Part shown: positions 23,722 through 34,726 of the stretch, one piece after another
Layout of the letters: every line of letters begins with the position of its first letter
Position numbering within the stretch: position 1 is the first letter of the stretch
Source: Lingula anatina
Taxonomy: Eukaryota; Brachiopoda; Lingulata; Lingulida; Lingulidae
Direction of reading: 5' to 3'
Length of the DNA stretch: 64,000 nucleotides
NCBI RefSeq assembly: GCF_001039355.2
Contig: NW_019775378.1
Coordinates: 232,204-296,203, forward strand
Translations under genes and position numbers: made by a program
The notes under the pieces: generated by a model
Databases searched by the model: none
What the model was told of the DNA's origin: nothing
The model's input: only the letters and a program-made list of their open reading frames with translations

Positions 23722-25002
23722 TGCGTGTGTGTATTGGTAGGGAGGGGGTGATGATAGGTTTCAGGGGGGAATGACTGACGATCTTTTCGTTTTACGAATT
23801 AAAAAAACGGGTGTTGTCTTAAATTATTAAGCTATTGACTTTACTGCGTCGGTGAACAATGAAACTTAGGCCTACTTACTATGCTTGTGTAGAAAATGCA
23901 GACAACTCCCACAGTGGCAACGGCGATCCATTTGTTTAATCCGGTTACTGTATAAAAACAATACAGTAACATATTACTGTATATATATAATATAATTATT
24001 AACAGTACTATCCTGTATTATATTCAGATATCAAATTTAAATTAGTTATCAAAGTTCAGTTAACCATGAATTACCTTTATTTGTAAGTTTTTTCTTTAAT
24101 TATTTCTTGCCAGGTTGCTTATTGCATTTCAATTTTTATATTTTCACGTATTTCTTAGTAAACATCATTACATTTTTATAACAGAGACATCATCATAAAG
24201 GTTTTCTAAATTCTGGACTTGAGAAATATCATCCCACCTTGTTCTAATGCTAAGGAAGGCGCATACAACACGATGGGTAAGTACAGGATCTGGAATATTG
24301 CATTTCGCCTTTGTTATTATTCTGTTTTTTTTTTTTTTTTNNNNNNNNNNNNNNNNNNNNNNNNNNNNNNNNNNNNNNNNNNNNNNNNNNNNNNNNNNNN
24401 NNNNNNNNNNNNNNNNNNNNNNNNNNNNNNNNNNNNNNNNNNNNNNNNNNNNNNNNNNNNNNNNNNNNNNNNNNNNNNNNNNNNNNNNNNNNNNNNNNNN
24501 NNNNNNNNNNNNNNNNNNNNNNNNNNNNNNNNNNNNNNNNNNNNNNNNNNNNNNNNNNNNNNNNNNNNNNNNNNNNNNNNNNNNNNNNNNNNNNNNNNNN
24601 TATATATATACAATAATTTAACAATTATTTCCTCATCTACAAATTATAGCTCACCTCATGTGCGCTGGTCACCTGGAGCCGAAAGAAGATAGGAAGATAC
24701 ACATGCGCTGCAACAGCAATAGCCGGAAAGTAACTGAGCGCCATCCACAGATACTCTGTACCATACACGTAGATTTCTTTAGGCGTCCCTAGCAAAGTTA
24801 TGGCCGAGATGAAGCTGGCCAATAACGACAAGGCTGCTGGAATGGGACCCATCTTTCTGTCTGCCATTAAAAATTCTGATGTCGTTCTTTGGTGGCCTCC
24901 CGTCAGCGCTGAGAAAATGCCAATGCCCGCCGAGACCACGAGAGTACTACCGAAGACGACATAGTCCACAGCGCCGAACTGGTTTACTTGTGCCTGGGGC
25001 AT
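18546..25002 (-). CDS. SLC5A8: Sodium-coupled monocarboxylate transporter (SLC5A8/SLC5A12-like)
   Basis: Plasma-membrane solute:sodium symporter that moves lactate, pyruvate, short-chain fatty acids or related anions with Na+. Exons in transcript order: 25002-24655, [one in the N gap], 24289-24238, 23947-23880, 23593-23439, 23029-22889, 22605-22476, 22107-22019, 21670-21555, 21347-21280, 20915-20829, 20464-20259, 20028-19928, 19287-19169, 18626-18546. All phases agree. The readable product is 586 aa, and about 24 more are missing (human SLC5A8 is 610). Family blocks: DYVVFGSTLVVSAGIGI, PAALSLLASFISAITLLGTP, LYAPSLALEQVTGLNKW, GGIKAVMWTDTFQIGVM, RERHTFW, VNAPGLASII, PGLPGLFTACLFSGALS, LFGMVGGPQLGLFSLGI. 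Four N-glycosylation sequons sit in the loop coded by 20464-20259. The C-tail has a Cys cluster and ends T-T-E-I, a class I PDZ ligand like the T-R-L of SLC5A8. ATG 25002 follows an acceptor (exon from 25011), so there is a separate 5' UTR exon. SLC5A12 or another SLC5 member remains possible. Confidence 0.94.
20491..20565. repeat. A/T-rich simple repeat with (TA)n
   Basis: Poly-A blocks followed by a TA dinucleotide run in an intron of the SLC5A8-like gene. Confidence 0.9.
22400..22530 (-). repeat. Degenerate tandem copies of the 3' end of an SLC5A8 exon plus its donor
   Basis: On the minus strand, the end of exon 22605-22476 (acggggacattaatgaacta, then gatcag|gtaaga) is followed in the intron by two diverged copies. 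Each starts with acggggacat. The block tgtccccgtt on the plus strand recurs at 22400, 22451 and 22493, giving spacings of 51 and 42 bp. The first intronic copy also keeps a donor-like atcag|gttg. Confidence 0.8.
23625..23733. repeat. (CT)n then (GT/GC)n microsatellite
   Basis: A compound polypyrimidine and alternating purine-pyrimidine tract just upstream, in transcript terms, of the acceptor of SLC5A8 exon 23593-23439. Confidence 0.95.
24341..24600. other. Assembly gap (260 N) hiding an SLC5A8 exon
   Basis: Bounded by poly-T on the left and a TA repeat on the right. The exon between ...TSAHE (phase 0 end at 24655) and ILYLPIV... (phase 0 start at 24289) must lie here. By comparison with human SLC5A8 it should code about 24 residues of the YLELRF segment. 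Confidence 0.9.
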
Positions 25003-25011
25003 GGTTCACAT

Positions 25012-28000
25012 CTAATGTTACATAAAAGTCCCAACTTTGAGAAAAGAATGAAAGACAGAAAAAAAACAAACAAATTGACATCATACTTTCGGTTAAACTA
25101 CGATACCTATGCAATATAAGTTATCACTTTCAAAATCAAGGAATTTGTGTTTGAGAAGGTACTCATTATCGGGACATGCAATGCTGGGAATTGCTTCCAC
25201 TTCAAATTAGATTTTAAAGCAAGTTTTTGAAACTGATTAAATTATTTCAAATCTCACCTATAGTTAAGGTTAAGCAATTAATTTCTAGTTTCATATCAAC
25301 CAATTAGCATATTGCCATTGGTAGTGAAGATAATTTAACGATCGTACAACATGACTAGAAGCAAATCTTTATGCGCTAATTTCCAATCAGAAGTGACAAA
25401 AAGTGTTGCAAGCCATTTAAAAAGAAGTCAAACACTGTGGACATTTACAAAGATACATACACATGCGTAAAGACGTTACATGTGTCATGGAGATAAAAAA
25501 TAAATAAACAAACAAACAAGCGAACAATTAATTATGATGGTCCACCCCATTCATTCTCGGGAATTTGGAAATAGCATCACATATTTTAAGGTATAAAAGT
25601 AATATCCCCATAGGCAGATATTACCCATAATGTTACTGCCGCATATATTATATGGAATATCAAATCTTGGCACTTAAAAATATGCCATTTGCGATAACCT
25701 TGAAAATGGAAATCAAGGGCTCTTTTCATAAGAACTGACACAAGCACCGATAGGGAATAAATACTACCACTGAAAGATAGCTAGAAGTTTATCTCATTTA
25801 CAGGATAACGTAGTATCATAGACATATCTTTCATTTTCTTCATTTTCTGTCGTTCAATAGCAACATTGTACCCGAATTGTACCTTTTTGTATTCATTTCT
25901 ATTGTATTGTATTTTGTATTGTATTGTACAATGTAGCACGTTACATCCTCCAAACTTGTACTAATAAAACGTTTTATTTGTCCAGGTTCCAAACGACAAA
26001 TTAAAGGTATTCTTTTCTGGATTTTCGCAACAAATCTTATTTTTTCTTGATAAAAAAGAAAATGTACTGTGCATAACAAATGAAGAGTCATCTGTGTTCT
26101 GTGTTCAGGGATTTCCTGTTGGATCGAATATGTTTTGCAACGTAAATTACAGTTTTAACCCTTACACCCCATTTCCATAGATTAGATCGACCTACTTAAG
26201 ATCGACCTAACTCCCTGGGGGTTCACGCTAAATAGCTGTCAGCCGGGCGGACACGAAAGTTAATTACCCCCTTACAGCTTGTAGTAGGCGGGACGGACAT
26301 TTAAGTCGGATTATCTGAAAGTAATCTAGTGAGACTCCCCGCGGGGATAGATCGTTCTAAAATCTATGGGAATAGAGCCTTAAACTTCCTGTTATGCTGT
26401 TATGGGTTTATTAGTACCGTACCTGCCCTGCTCTCGCATAACCTATTATCCAAGTAAATGGGTTAATTTCATTTATACATGCATCGAAATAATAAAATGG
26501 ACGAAAAGTGAAATAAGACAAGTTTTTCGCGTCAAAAATTGAGCGAATTTTGTAATTGAGGAACATTATAAATTAAGATGTATGTACAGTTCAACGTAGC
26601 ATTAGTTGACAAGAAATGCAACCAAGTAGTAAATAAACAAAAATTCGTAGCCAATGCACGGAGGCAAATATCAACGAAAATGAGCATGAAACTGGTTTGT
26701 ATGTATGAAAAGAAAAGGAGTTGACATTGAGCTTACAGGGAAACGCATCAAAAATGCAATCACATTCCATTTTAATGGGATATTTTGTGCGCATATTTCG
26801 CCTACTTTATCTTTACCTCCACTATCTCAACCAAAGAAAAAGAAAACGGTCATATTTTTCCGTCTCCTTATAAATCAAGTGTATAGGGGTTCTCGGAGTT
26901 CCGTCATTCTCCGTCGTGACACGAGTTTCCTGGCAAGTCGGACCACACTCAAATGAGATCTCTTCTCACTCACCTGTGCCAACCGTTTAATAAAGTCATA
27001 AAATAGGTCAAAAACACATTTCTAGGACATATGGAAACAAAACGGTGACATGACAGCTAGGGCTGCCGCGATCAGCACCTGGATCCAACACACAGTCGTG
27101 CAGAATTACAAACAAGGATTTTTAAATAATTTGTGCGATATGGATTGTAACTACGAAACGTAAAATTGTTATTACTATTGTTATCATATGTCATACATAA
27201 CGTAGAGAGACAACAAATGTGTCAATTATTGTACCATTTCGTGCTCAACAACTGAATATGCCCGGAGTGTCGTAACCCATCGACCTGATTAGGTCACAAT
27301 GTATTATCAGAAAACTTACTGTATTCGACACAAGTAGGTCCGTTTCCATCTACTGTAGCCGACTTATTCTTCAACTATAACCCATAATATGCCAATCCTT
27401 ATAATAAAAACCTTAAATGGATATTAATCTCTATATATCTACCTTTACAACTAACCACCTGTTGATATAAATAATATGGAGAACATAGAAAGCTATACTA
27501 GACTCGGCAGGTTACGCCATGGCCAGCCCTAAATACAGATTTTGTATATAAACTTTGCACTGTTTTTCTGCAGATGCCTCACAAACACATGTCACTAAGA
27601 ATGACATTAGAACACTTCATAACAAGGTCTTCCTATAAATTCACTCACCAGATTAGACGTTACGCAAGGACCTTGTTGCACGTCAATGAGCTGCGACAGC
27701 TAGCTGCTTGCCTTGAACCATATAGGCTGCAAGCGGAGAGCAGCGAAGTCGCGCCAAAACGACTTGTACTTTAGAGAGAGAGAAAACACCAAGGGTCGCA
27801 ATCTCACAGTGATAACGGGGAAAAAATGGCGGGTAAGTTACGATAAAGTCCAGCAGGTCAACTTTAAGAGTAGTTGCTTGGCTTAGAAGAGGTCTTAAGA
27901 TATATCACTTCTTATCAAAGAAACGGCGATAATTGACATTTATTTTTCTGGAAAAAAAAAAAAATAAAACCGTGCTGCCCCGGAAGAGACAACACGAGAG

Positions 28001-28662
28001 AGGGGTACTTATCCCAGGACGCGGGAACTGAGACTTTTCCCCATCCAATGGAAATTAAAAATACTTGTCTGTATTGTAGCTATAAGTTACTGCCCAATCC
28101 TAAGGGCGCTTGGTAGTCAGGTCTACGCTCTGTATAAGCCACAGGAGCCAATTACATAAAGGATCACTCTGATTTTGTTCCAAGCAGTTTCTAATATCAT
28201 GTTCTTGTGTTTCTTTCTTTTTTCTATTTCAAATAAAAAAAGATATGCTTGATATTTGTTCTGATAATTTAATCAAAATGGCTTATACATACATGCATAT
28301 ACTCGTATAACAGGCCTGCCAAGCAGCTTTACATTTAACTGTTATTAGAGACAATGAAATATAAAATATATAATCAGAATCATTTAATGTAAAATGTGAC
28401 TTATTATTCTGTTGCAGAAAAATCGGGGAAATGTTGAGATCAATTTGAAGAAAAAATGATTAAATGAAATATAAATGAGTGAAAGAAAACGCTGCTTATT
28501 TGACATGTAGAGGTTATCAAGATGCGAATGAGATTATATTGAAATTCATTATCGCCTCTACATACGTGATTAACGTGAAACACATGTTCCCCACTTCCGA
28601 AAAATGAAATATTAACATGCTAATCAGTGACAGGAATTCTATACAGTCGAGTATACATATGT
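25012..28662. other. Upstream/intergenic region of the SLC5A8-like gene
   Basis: Holds a (TATTG)n tract at about 25880-25930, a MITE at 26161-26380, and GC-richer blocks near 26880-27100 and 27540-28150 that are the best places for 5' UTR exons and a promoter. Minus-strand donor-like sites are at 26974 (cacag|gtgagtg) and 27649 (atctg|gtgagtg). The second has an acceptor with a CT-rich tract at 27768, outlining a possible 120-bp 5' UTR exon. None of this is proven. Confidence 0.45.
26161..26380. mobile_element. MITE, about 220 bp (copy B, opposite orientation to copy A)
   Basis: Ends accccatttccatagatt and its near-complement aaatctatgggaatagag. The interior carries the complement of copy A's blocks (gacctaactccctgggggtt on the left, actccccgcggggatag on the right). 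TTAA-containing sequence flanks both ends. Confidence 0.85.
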
Positions 28663-30531
28663 CTAGTTTTGAGGAGAGCGCTGAAAGAAACGTTGGATTT
28701 TCCAACTAATGCTTTCTGTCTGAGGACTCGCTCTCTCTTCAACTGTTTCTGCGACTTCCGGTTTCTCTACAATCGGTTTCGTTGCATTAGAACAGCGATG
28801 CGTTTTCGAAGACTTATTTTTAGATTCTCTTCTCTCGGGTTTCGCGTTATGCTGAACCATCCCCTGGTAGTTGAAACAGTTTTTCGATGTAGGTGAATTT
28901 TTAAGACTAATTTCAGGAAAATAAACATTCGAGTCCCGAGGCCCGTCTGTGCAAACTACTATAGCACTCTTTCTCTTACGAATAGGAGGTGATGGGGGAG
29001 CAGCATCGACGCTACTCGCAATAGAAGTACAATAACTGTCCCTGCCATCTTGACTGAGCCCTTCACCGCTTTTTGAACTGGTTTCCGACATATCAGTGCG
29101 TCTACGATATGTAGACCGAACACTGAATGAGCTGTGGCGCTTTTTAGTCTTGACAGTTTTGCTCGTTTTTCTTTTCGGATGCTCTGTTACAACCTGTTGG
29201 GCGTACTTCTCTGGTATTGGATCATTGACCAGAATTCTGTTGACCTTTGATGTACACTTCAATACATTAGCCTTGTTTGTGGCTATACTCGACTTCTTGC
29301 GAGGTCTTGTTTTAACTTCAAAGTTACCGCGGCGCTGCTCCTCATCAATAAGACAGCCTGTAGATTTCTCACTATCAGAACTGATGTTCTTCTTCGTGGA
29401 TCTTGAAGATTTCTTTTTCCTCGTCCCGGGAGTTTTTTCGTTGTATTTATGACCTCCATCTAGATTATTTGAATGAAATATATGGGAGCACGGTTCCAAT
29501 TTGTGAGGGCTTTGAAGAGGGCTTTTACTGAAAAAATGCATCCTGTCTGGGGTGCTGCCGTCCATACTTTCGCCAGAAGATGACATTCGACCCAATGGAT
29601 CCAGAGGAGGAAGTAAATTTTTCCTTAAAGGTTTAGGAGTTAATACGGGAGGCAGAGGACTCCCGGTTTCATATAGTGTTCGAGCAGACAAATAATTGGA
29701 AAAAGACGAGGTTGAAACTGGGCTCATCGAGGAAGATGGGCTTGACAAAGATGGAGATTTTGAGTCAAAAATGTTCTTTTCTGCTCTACGCAGAGAAGAC
29801 ATCATGATTTTACCTGCACTACAGTCTTTCCCCGTAAGAGACATTGTTGGCGAAGGAGCAATAATGTTGAACGCTGGCGGGTGGGGCCTGCTTGAAAACG
29901 GCGGAGACGGAGGAAACATTAAATTGGTTGGACTATTTGGAGAGGTCAGCCCAAGTCCGGGTGCTTCCTGGTCGTCACATAATGCCAATCGATACCGCCG
30001 CCCATTGTGCCAAATAACGTTTGAAGACGGGGAATCAATGCTATGTTGCCGTAAGGACAACGAATGGTGACCTGTGTGGGGTTCCTTGGACGCTGATTGC
30101 CCAGGATCACTGTTTCGATAGCGTCCTCGAATTGAAGGCGATTTTGGCACCTCTGTTGCGTAGGCCCCGTAAGGCAAAGAATCATGATGCGTCGGTAACC
30201 CAGTGTATTCAAACTCCTTGGTCACGACGTCAAGATCACAGAGTTTCAAGATGTGTGGGAGCATTTCGCTCAAGGTGTTTTCCTCAGACTGTGTTCGTCC
30301 TTGTAAATCATCAAATTCGATCCCATCGCCGTCCCGTAGGTCATGCTGATCTGCTAAGTTTCCGTCGTCGTTATTTGGATGTTGTTGACTTCCTTTTGAG
30401 GCAATATGGCATGACAAGTTTCTCATCTCGGAATTGTCGCAGACTTCGTTTTCAAAATCCAAGCTTTCCTCGTGGCTGTTTTTGGAACGGCACTCACCAA
30501 AGTAATGCTGTTGTTGATCAGTTCTTTTCAT
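28663..30531 (-). CDS. Uncharacterised disordered, basic, Ser/Pro-rich protein (622 aa in this exon)
   Basis: Not recognised. One long exon bounded 5' by an acceptor (cgtttcag; exon from 30551) and starting at the first Met, MKRTDQQQH; an upstream Met at 30573 lies beyond the acceptor and is rejected. The chain looks largely disordered. An acidic N-terminal part is followed by a more ordered-looking block at about residues 86-125 (TLSEMLPHILKLCDLDVV, EFEYTGLP). Another block, NVIWHNGRRYRLALCDD, is at about 171-187. Then come Ser-Pro-rich segments (PPSPP, SPSLSSPSSSMSP) and basic clusters at about 371-382, 409-413, 452-466 and 517-521 (RKKKSSRSTKK, RPRKKS, PKRKTSKTVKTKKR, IRKRKS) that could be nuclear localisation signals. 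It ends in a short amphipathic stretch, SWKIQRFFQRSPQN. Many S-P sites suggest proline-directed phosphorylation. The frame stays open into a probable upstream exon (30838-30969), so the true N-terminus may be longer. Confidence 0.75.
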   Translation of the reverse strand: MKRTDQQQHYFGECRSKNSHEESLDFENEVCDNSEMRNLSCHIASKGSQQHPNNDDGNLADQHDLRDGDGIEFDDLQGRTQSEENTLSEMLPHILKLCDLDVVTKEFEYTGLPTHHDSLPYGAYATEVPKSPSIRGRYRNSDPGQSASKEPHTGHHSLSLRQHSIDSPSSNVIWHNGRRYRLALCDDQEAPGLGLTSPNSPTNLMFPPSPPFSSRPHPPAFNIIAPSPTMSLTGKDCSAGKIMMSSLRRAEKNIFDSKSPSLSSPSSSMSPVSTSSFSNYLSARTLYETGSPLPPVLTPKPLRKNLLPPLDPLGRMSSSGESMDGSTPDRMHFFSKSPLQSPHKLEPCSHIFHSNNLDGGHKYNEKTPGTRKKKSSRSTKKNISSDSEKSTGCLIDEEQRRGNFEVKTRPRKKSSIATNKANVLKCTSKVNRILVNDPIPEKYAQQVVTEHPKRKTSKTVKTKKRHSSFSVRSTYRRRTDMSETSSKSGEGLSQDGRDSYCTSIASSVDAAPPSPPIRKRKSAIVVCTDGPRDSNVYFPEISLKNSPTSKNCFNYQGMVQHNAKPERRESKNKSSKTHRCSNATKPIVEKPEVAETVEERASPQTESISWKIQRFFQRSPQN

Positions 30532-30837
30532 TTTTTTATGCAGTAATATGTCTGAAACGAGAAATACTTTCAAGAATAAATTCGATAATCTGTCTTTTAT
30601 AGTTTTCTGTCTGTCTCATTAGAATTGAAATGTAGCTGAATTCAGGTAGCAAATGTTTCATTTACAGTGTACATGTATATATAGGCCTATATATAAATGG
30701 ACTGCGCATGCTCAATTCTGTAATTATATAACTATATAGTCTCCTAAATGATGTTTTACATGTTCATAATATCGCAAAAACAAATGAAATTTCCGTTGCC
30801 AAAAACACAAAAATAAAAGCAAAAATTAATATCTTAC

Positions 30838-30969
30838 TTGTCGATTTTCTTGAGATTCCTCTATATGTATCGGCAAAAGCAAATTGGACAACTGGCACTG
30901 TAAGTCTGTTGTCGGTCTCCTGAAGCAGACAGGACGCCAATTTCCCTCCCAGTGAGATAATAGTGAGTG
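30838..30969 (-). CDS. Probable upstream coding exon of the uncharacterised gene
   Basis: On the minus strand an acceptor-like gtcgcag (exon from 30969) and a donor acaa|gtaaga (exon end 30838) bound 132 bp. Joined to the long exon, the frame (phase 1 out, A|AC) reads through without a stop. It gives ...LTIISLGGKLASC, LLQETDNRLTVPVV, QFAFADTYRGISRKST, then NILLHKK before the Met at 30531. The open frame extends to a stop at 31019-31021 but contains no Met, so a further 5' exon would supply the start. The alternative is that this is 5' UTR that is open by chance. Confidence 0.45.
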
Positions 30970-31021
30970 CTGCGACAGACTTTAAGGACGACAGGTGGCA
31001 CAGAGGCCAGTTCCTCAGTTA

Positions 31022-33983
31022 ACCACAGAGGCGCCACAGAGCGGTGAACGTTCCACGTGTGTTTTTACTCGTTGTCAAGGTGAAAAGCAGTGCGATTAGC
31101 AGCGTTATAAGTATGAATGTCCAGGTGTCTTTTTATCACATAAATGCTTTCTGTAATATGTCTTCTATAATATTTTTTTCATCAACACATAGGAAAAATT
31201 TCATACCTTCTACACAAAATCTGTGTATGCTTATTTTTTTATTGGCGAAACGTATGTACACAAACAAATAAATAATAAAATAAAATAATAAATGTACATA
31301 AACCCATAGGCGAAAACAATGTATATCCACCCCCAATGTATATCCTGATTGAAACAATGTCAGAGACATATAGCATGGCCGCTAAGAGTCATCCTAACTA
31401 AGAGAAATACACTCTTCTCGAATACAACATGCGTTGTGGAACCCATATCTTGCTTCTATGGAGTCGGCATTTCGCCCTTTAATTTGTCTTAGCCATAGCT
31501 GTCTTTTAGTCATTGCAAGGCACATTTGAAATAAGTCAGTCGAGAAAAGTGTCAAAGCATACGTGAGATATAAATGTATATTATCACCTCTGTTTTAAGG
31601 GACCGTACATTTGCTAATGCTGTCTAATATTTGTAATGTTTATTTTTATAGTTTGTCCTACGGGTCTGTAAACAGATTTGAATTAGAAAAAAATTATATT
31701 TTACACCATGCTTGAATGTCAATTAACATGTCTGAAGGTCAATTATTGTCCCTCTGGTCTGATTAATTGTCAATGACGACAAGATTTATTTGTCGAAAAC
31801 TACATAATCGCACGTTTCTAGAGGTAGCAACAAGTAATTTCAACATTTTTACTTTTACCCGATAAAATTATTTTGATTTGTTTTTTAAGCAGTCACATGA
31901 TTTACTAGTTCTGGAAAATGATACTTGTTACCATAGTTACGTGCGTTAGTTATATACAAAACTTTTTTTCTGGACAAATATTGTTGAATGTCAATTAACA
32001 TGTCTGAATGTCAATTATTGTCCCTCTGATCTGATTTATTGTCCATGACGACAAGAAAAGTAGTTATTCGATTTTCTTTTATTTTTGCCACATACCAATT
32101 AGTTACTACTTGCCTGTACCACCGCACTTGCATTAGCCTAGGCCAAACTAACCATCTTCTGCCCAGAACGTTTATTTCCATAAAATTTGCACATATCAGC
32201 TGGACAAAGCTTATTTTAATTGTCTCTACAAAACACACCACATGATTTCCTAGCCCTGGAAAATGATACGTGTTACCAGTTACGTACATTAGTTATACAC
32301 AAAACTTGATTTCTGGACAATTTTGTGAAATGGGAAAAGGCCGTGGATTTATTTGTCGAAAACTACATAATCGCACTTTTCTAGAGGTAGCAACAGCTAT
32401 TTCAACATTTTTACTTTTACCCGATAAAATTATTTTGATTTGTTTTTTAAGCAGTCACATGATTTACTAGTTCTGGAAAATGATACTTGTTACCATGGTT
32501 ACGTGCGTTAGTTATACACAAAACTTGTTTTCTGGACAAATATTGTTGAATGTCAGTTAACATGTCTGGATGTCAATTATTGTCCCTCTGATCTGATTAA
32601 TTGTCCATGACGACAAGAAAAGTAGTTACTCAATTTTCTTTTATTTCTGCCACACACAAATTAGTTACTTCATACCTGTTCCTCCGCACATGCATTAGCC
32701 TAGGCCAAACTAACCATCTTCTGCCCAGAACGTTTTTTTACATATTTGCTCATATCAGCAGGACAAAACTTGTTTTAGTTTGTTTGTCTATACAAAGCAC
32801 TACACTAATTTACTAGCTCTGGAAAATGATACTTGTTTCCATAGTTACTTACATTAGTTATACACAAAACTTGATTTCTGGACAATTTTGTGAAATGGGA
32901 AAAGGCCGTGGGTTTATTTGTCGAAAACTACATAATTGTACTTTTCTAGAGGTAGCAACAGTTATTTAAACATCGTCTTTTACCCGATACAATTTTATTG
33001 ATCTTTTTTATCGGTTATAATTTATATTAAATCTTAATACCAGTACTGGTACAATTTAGTGTATCACGGGCTTAAGTTTCTAAACTGCGCTTCAGGTGAA
33101 TTTGTGGTTCCGTTGGGTTGAACGCATACATATACGTTTCATTCGGAGACAACATAGGTCACATATCAGGATTTTGATCAATCTTTTTATCACTAAAATA
33201 AATATTTTGCGAGAAAACTGATAATCATTTTTGCTAGATTTTCCCCACAAGCCTAGGACCCAGTAAACAGTTAACTGGGTCCAATTACAAGCTGGTGATT
33301 AAAAAATGTTACTGATAACCAAAGATTCAATGCAGAGACGGTTATCTTTATAGTACAAACGTAAACACAAGGAAATTATCCAATTTTTAATAACGGTTTT
33401 TTTTTGCTTAGATAACTCTAGCTGTCTGAGCACAAAAAAGAAGCGCACCATTGAAATATTATGACAATCATAAAAATTACGCTCATATTTGCTCAACATT
33501 TGATTATTAGTTTGCTTGAAAATGCGTTATGCATTTGAAAATATGATAACGGCAATTATGTCAAAACGACAGTTAAAATTTCAAAAACATTTTCTCTCCC
33601 CACTGGAATCTCACCTTGTCTTCTCTAATGCATTCAATTTGGTTGTCATAGCTCTCTCACAACGGGTAACACAATGGGGTGGATAGTTCCTAGTGTTCTG
33701 TTAATAACCACTTTCAAAGCAAATGCTCTTGTCATTGCACAAAATACAACTTCATTTTTCCAGGATAACTACCTCACTTAGGTCATATTGTGCAGGCTTG
33801 AAGGGGACAATACATCTAGCAACACATCTTTAATGTTGATGATGTTCAGTGATTTGGTATAATAGTACATACAAACACTCCTAGAAGTCGTAAAGCTGTT
33901 CCAAATTGTGAGAAATATATACAAATTTGTCGCAGCTAGAAAACTGCTGGTAGAGAGCACAAAAACATTTAATAACAAACACA
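31022..33983. other. Intergenic region with tandem repeats
   Basis: Lies between the start of the uncharacterised gene and the 3' end of syntenin. It is dominated by the 562-bp tandem repeat at 31707-33000. No coding sequence recognised; short ORFs here are repeat units read in different copies. Confidence 0.6.
31707..33000. repeat. Tandem repeat, about 562-bp unit (one deleted copy, one full, one nearly full)
   Basis: The block ttgttgaatgtca starts at 31981 and again at 32543 (period 562). A leading copy at 31707-31980 lacks about 280 bp between tgacgacaag and atttatttgtcgaaaac. Copies share long stretches (tttatttgtcgaaaactaca, gcattagcctaggccaaact, ctggaaaatgatac). Within a unit, the block around ctggaaaatgatac-tgtta-cagttacgt recurs, so the unit is itself composite. 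Confidence 0.88.
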
Positions 33984-34726
33984 TTTATTTATAAATCAAT
34001 TTTATAATAAAATAGAGCACACAGCATTGTGTTACAATATTCGACTATTTTATCCTACAAATCGTTTCCACAAACTCACAAAATCTAATATTTACATTTA
34101 TCAAAACTCGATATTTTTCATTCTTATTAATAAGCTAATGGCACTGCCATTAGAATGTACTGTAGAAAGGTAGAACAAGTGCCTTCATACAAAAAGAGAA
34201 CATCTATTATGACCATCTTTTGCTAAACTTGGTGATTCAAAAACTACGCCATATGATATGCAGCAAAATCTTGAATAAATAAGCAGTTTAGTAATCACGT
34301 TGATATCACACTAATTGCCCATGCAGCATACCATTTCTATTCAAAGAAACATCAGTCAATTGACCCTGCACCTGAGGCATCCACTGAAAACTTGGATTTT
34401 AGTTCTTGAATACAGAATTATAAGCACTGAATGAAGGTGCTTTCTACATGGTATGTTCTTCATGCCACATGCAAACATTTTCACAGTTCCATTTTATTAG
34501 TTCTTTTCCTATTGCTCCAAATGCAGAAATATAGATGCTTTTCTTCTCATTCGACCAGAGGATTGTCCTTCTGTGTGACCATTTTTTTTTACAGATTTTA
34601 AATATTTACAAGGTAAAACAACTCAGAGAGTTATTTTGAGTCATCCAAATATTCATCCAACAATAATGTTTATGTGCAACTCTGCAGAACTTTTTCCTGA
34701 ATCTGCATTTTCCAGGACAGTTAAGT
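33984..34726 (-). other. 3' UTR and poly(A) signal of syntenin
   Basis: AATAAA on the minus strand at 33984-33989 lies about 740 bases after the syntenin stop, a plausible 3' UTR end. No other feature seen in the interval. Confidence 0.5.

Noticed and set aside
24219-24692. ORFs running through the N gap
   Set aside because: They are open only because N is read as unknown residue.
29096-30602. Several plus-strand ORFs of 118-193 codons
   Set aside because: They are antisense shadows of the long minus-strand exon, with no splice sites or family features of their own.
32011-32816. Similar ORFs starting MSMTTRKVV in repeat units
   Set aside because: Units of the 562-bp repeat; frames break at different places in each copy and no family is recognisable.
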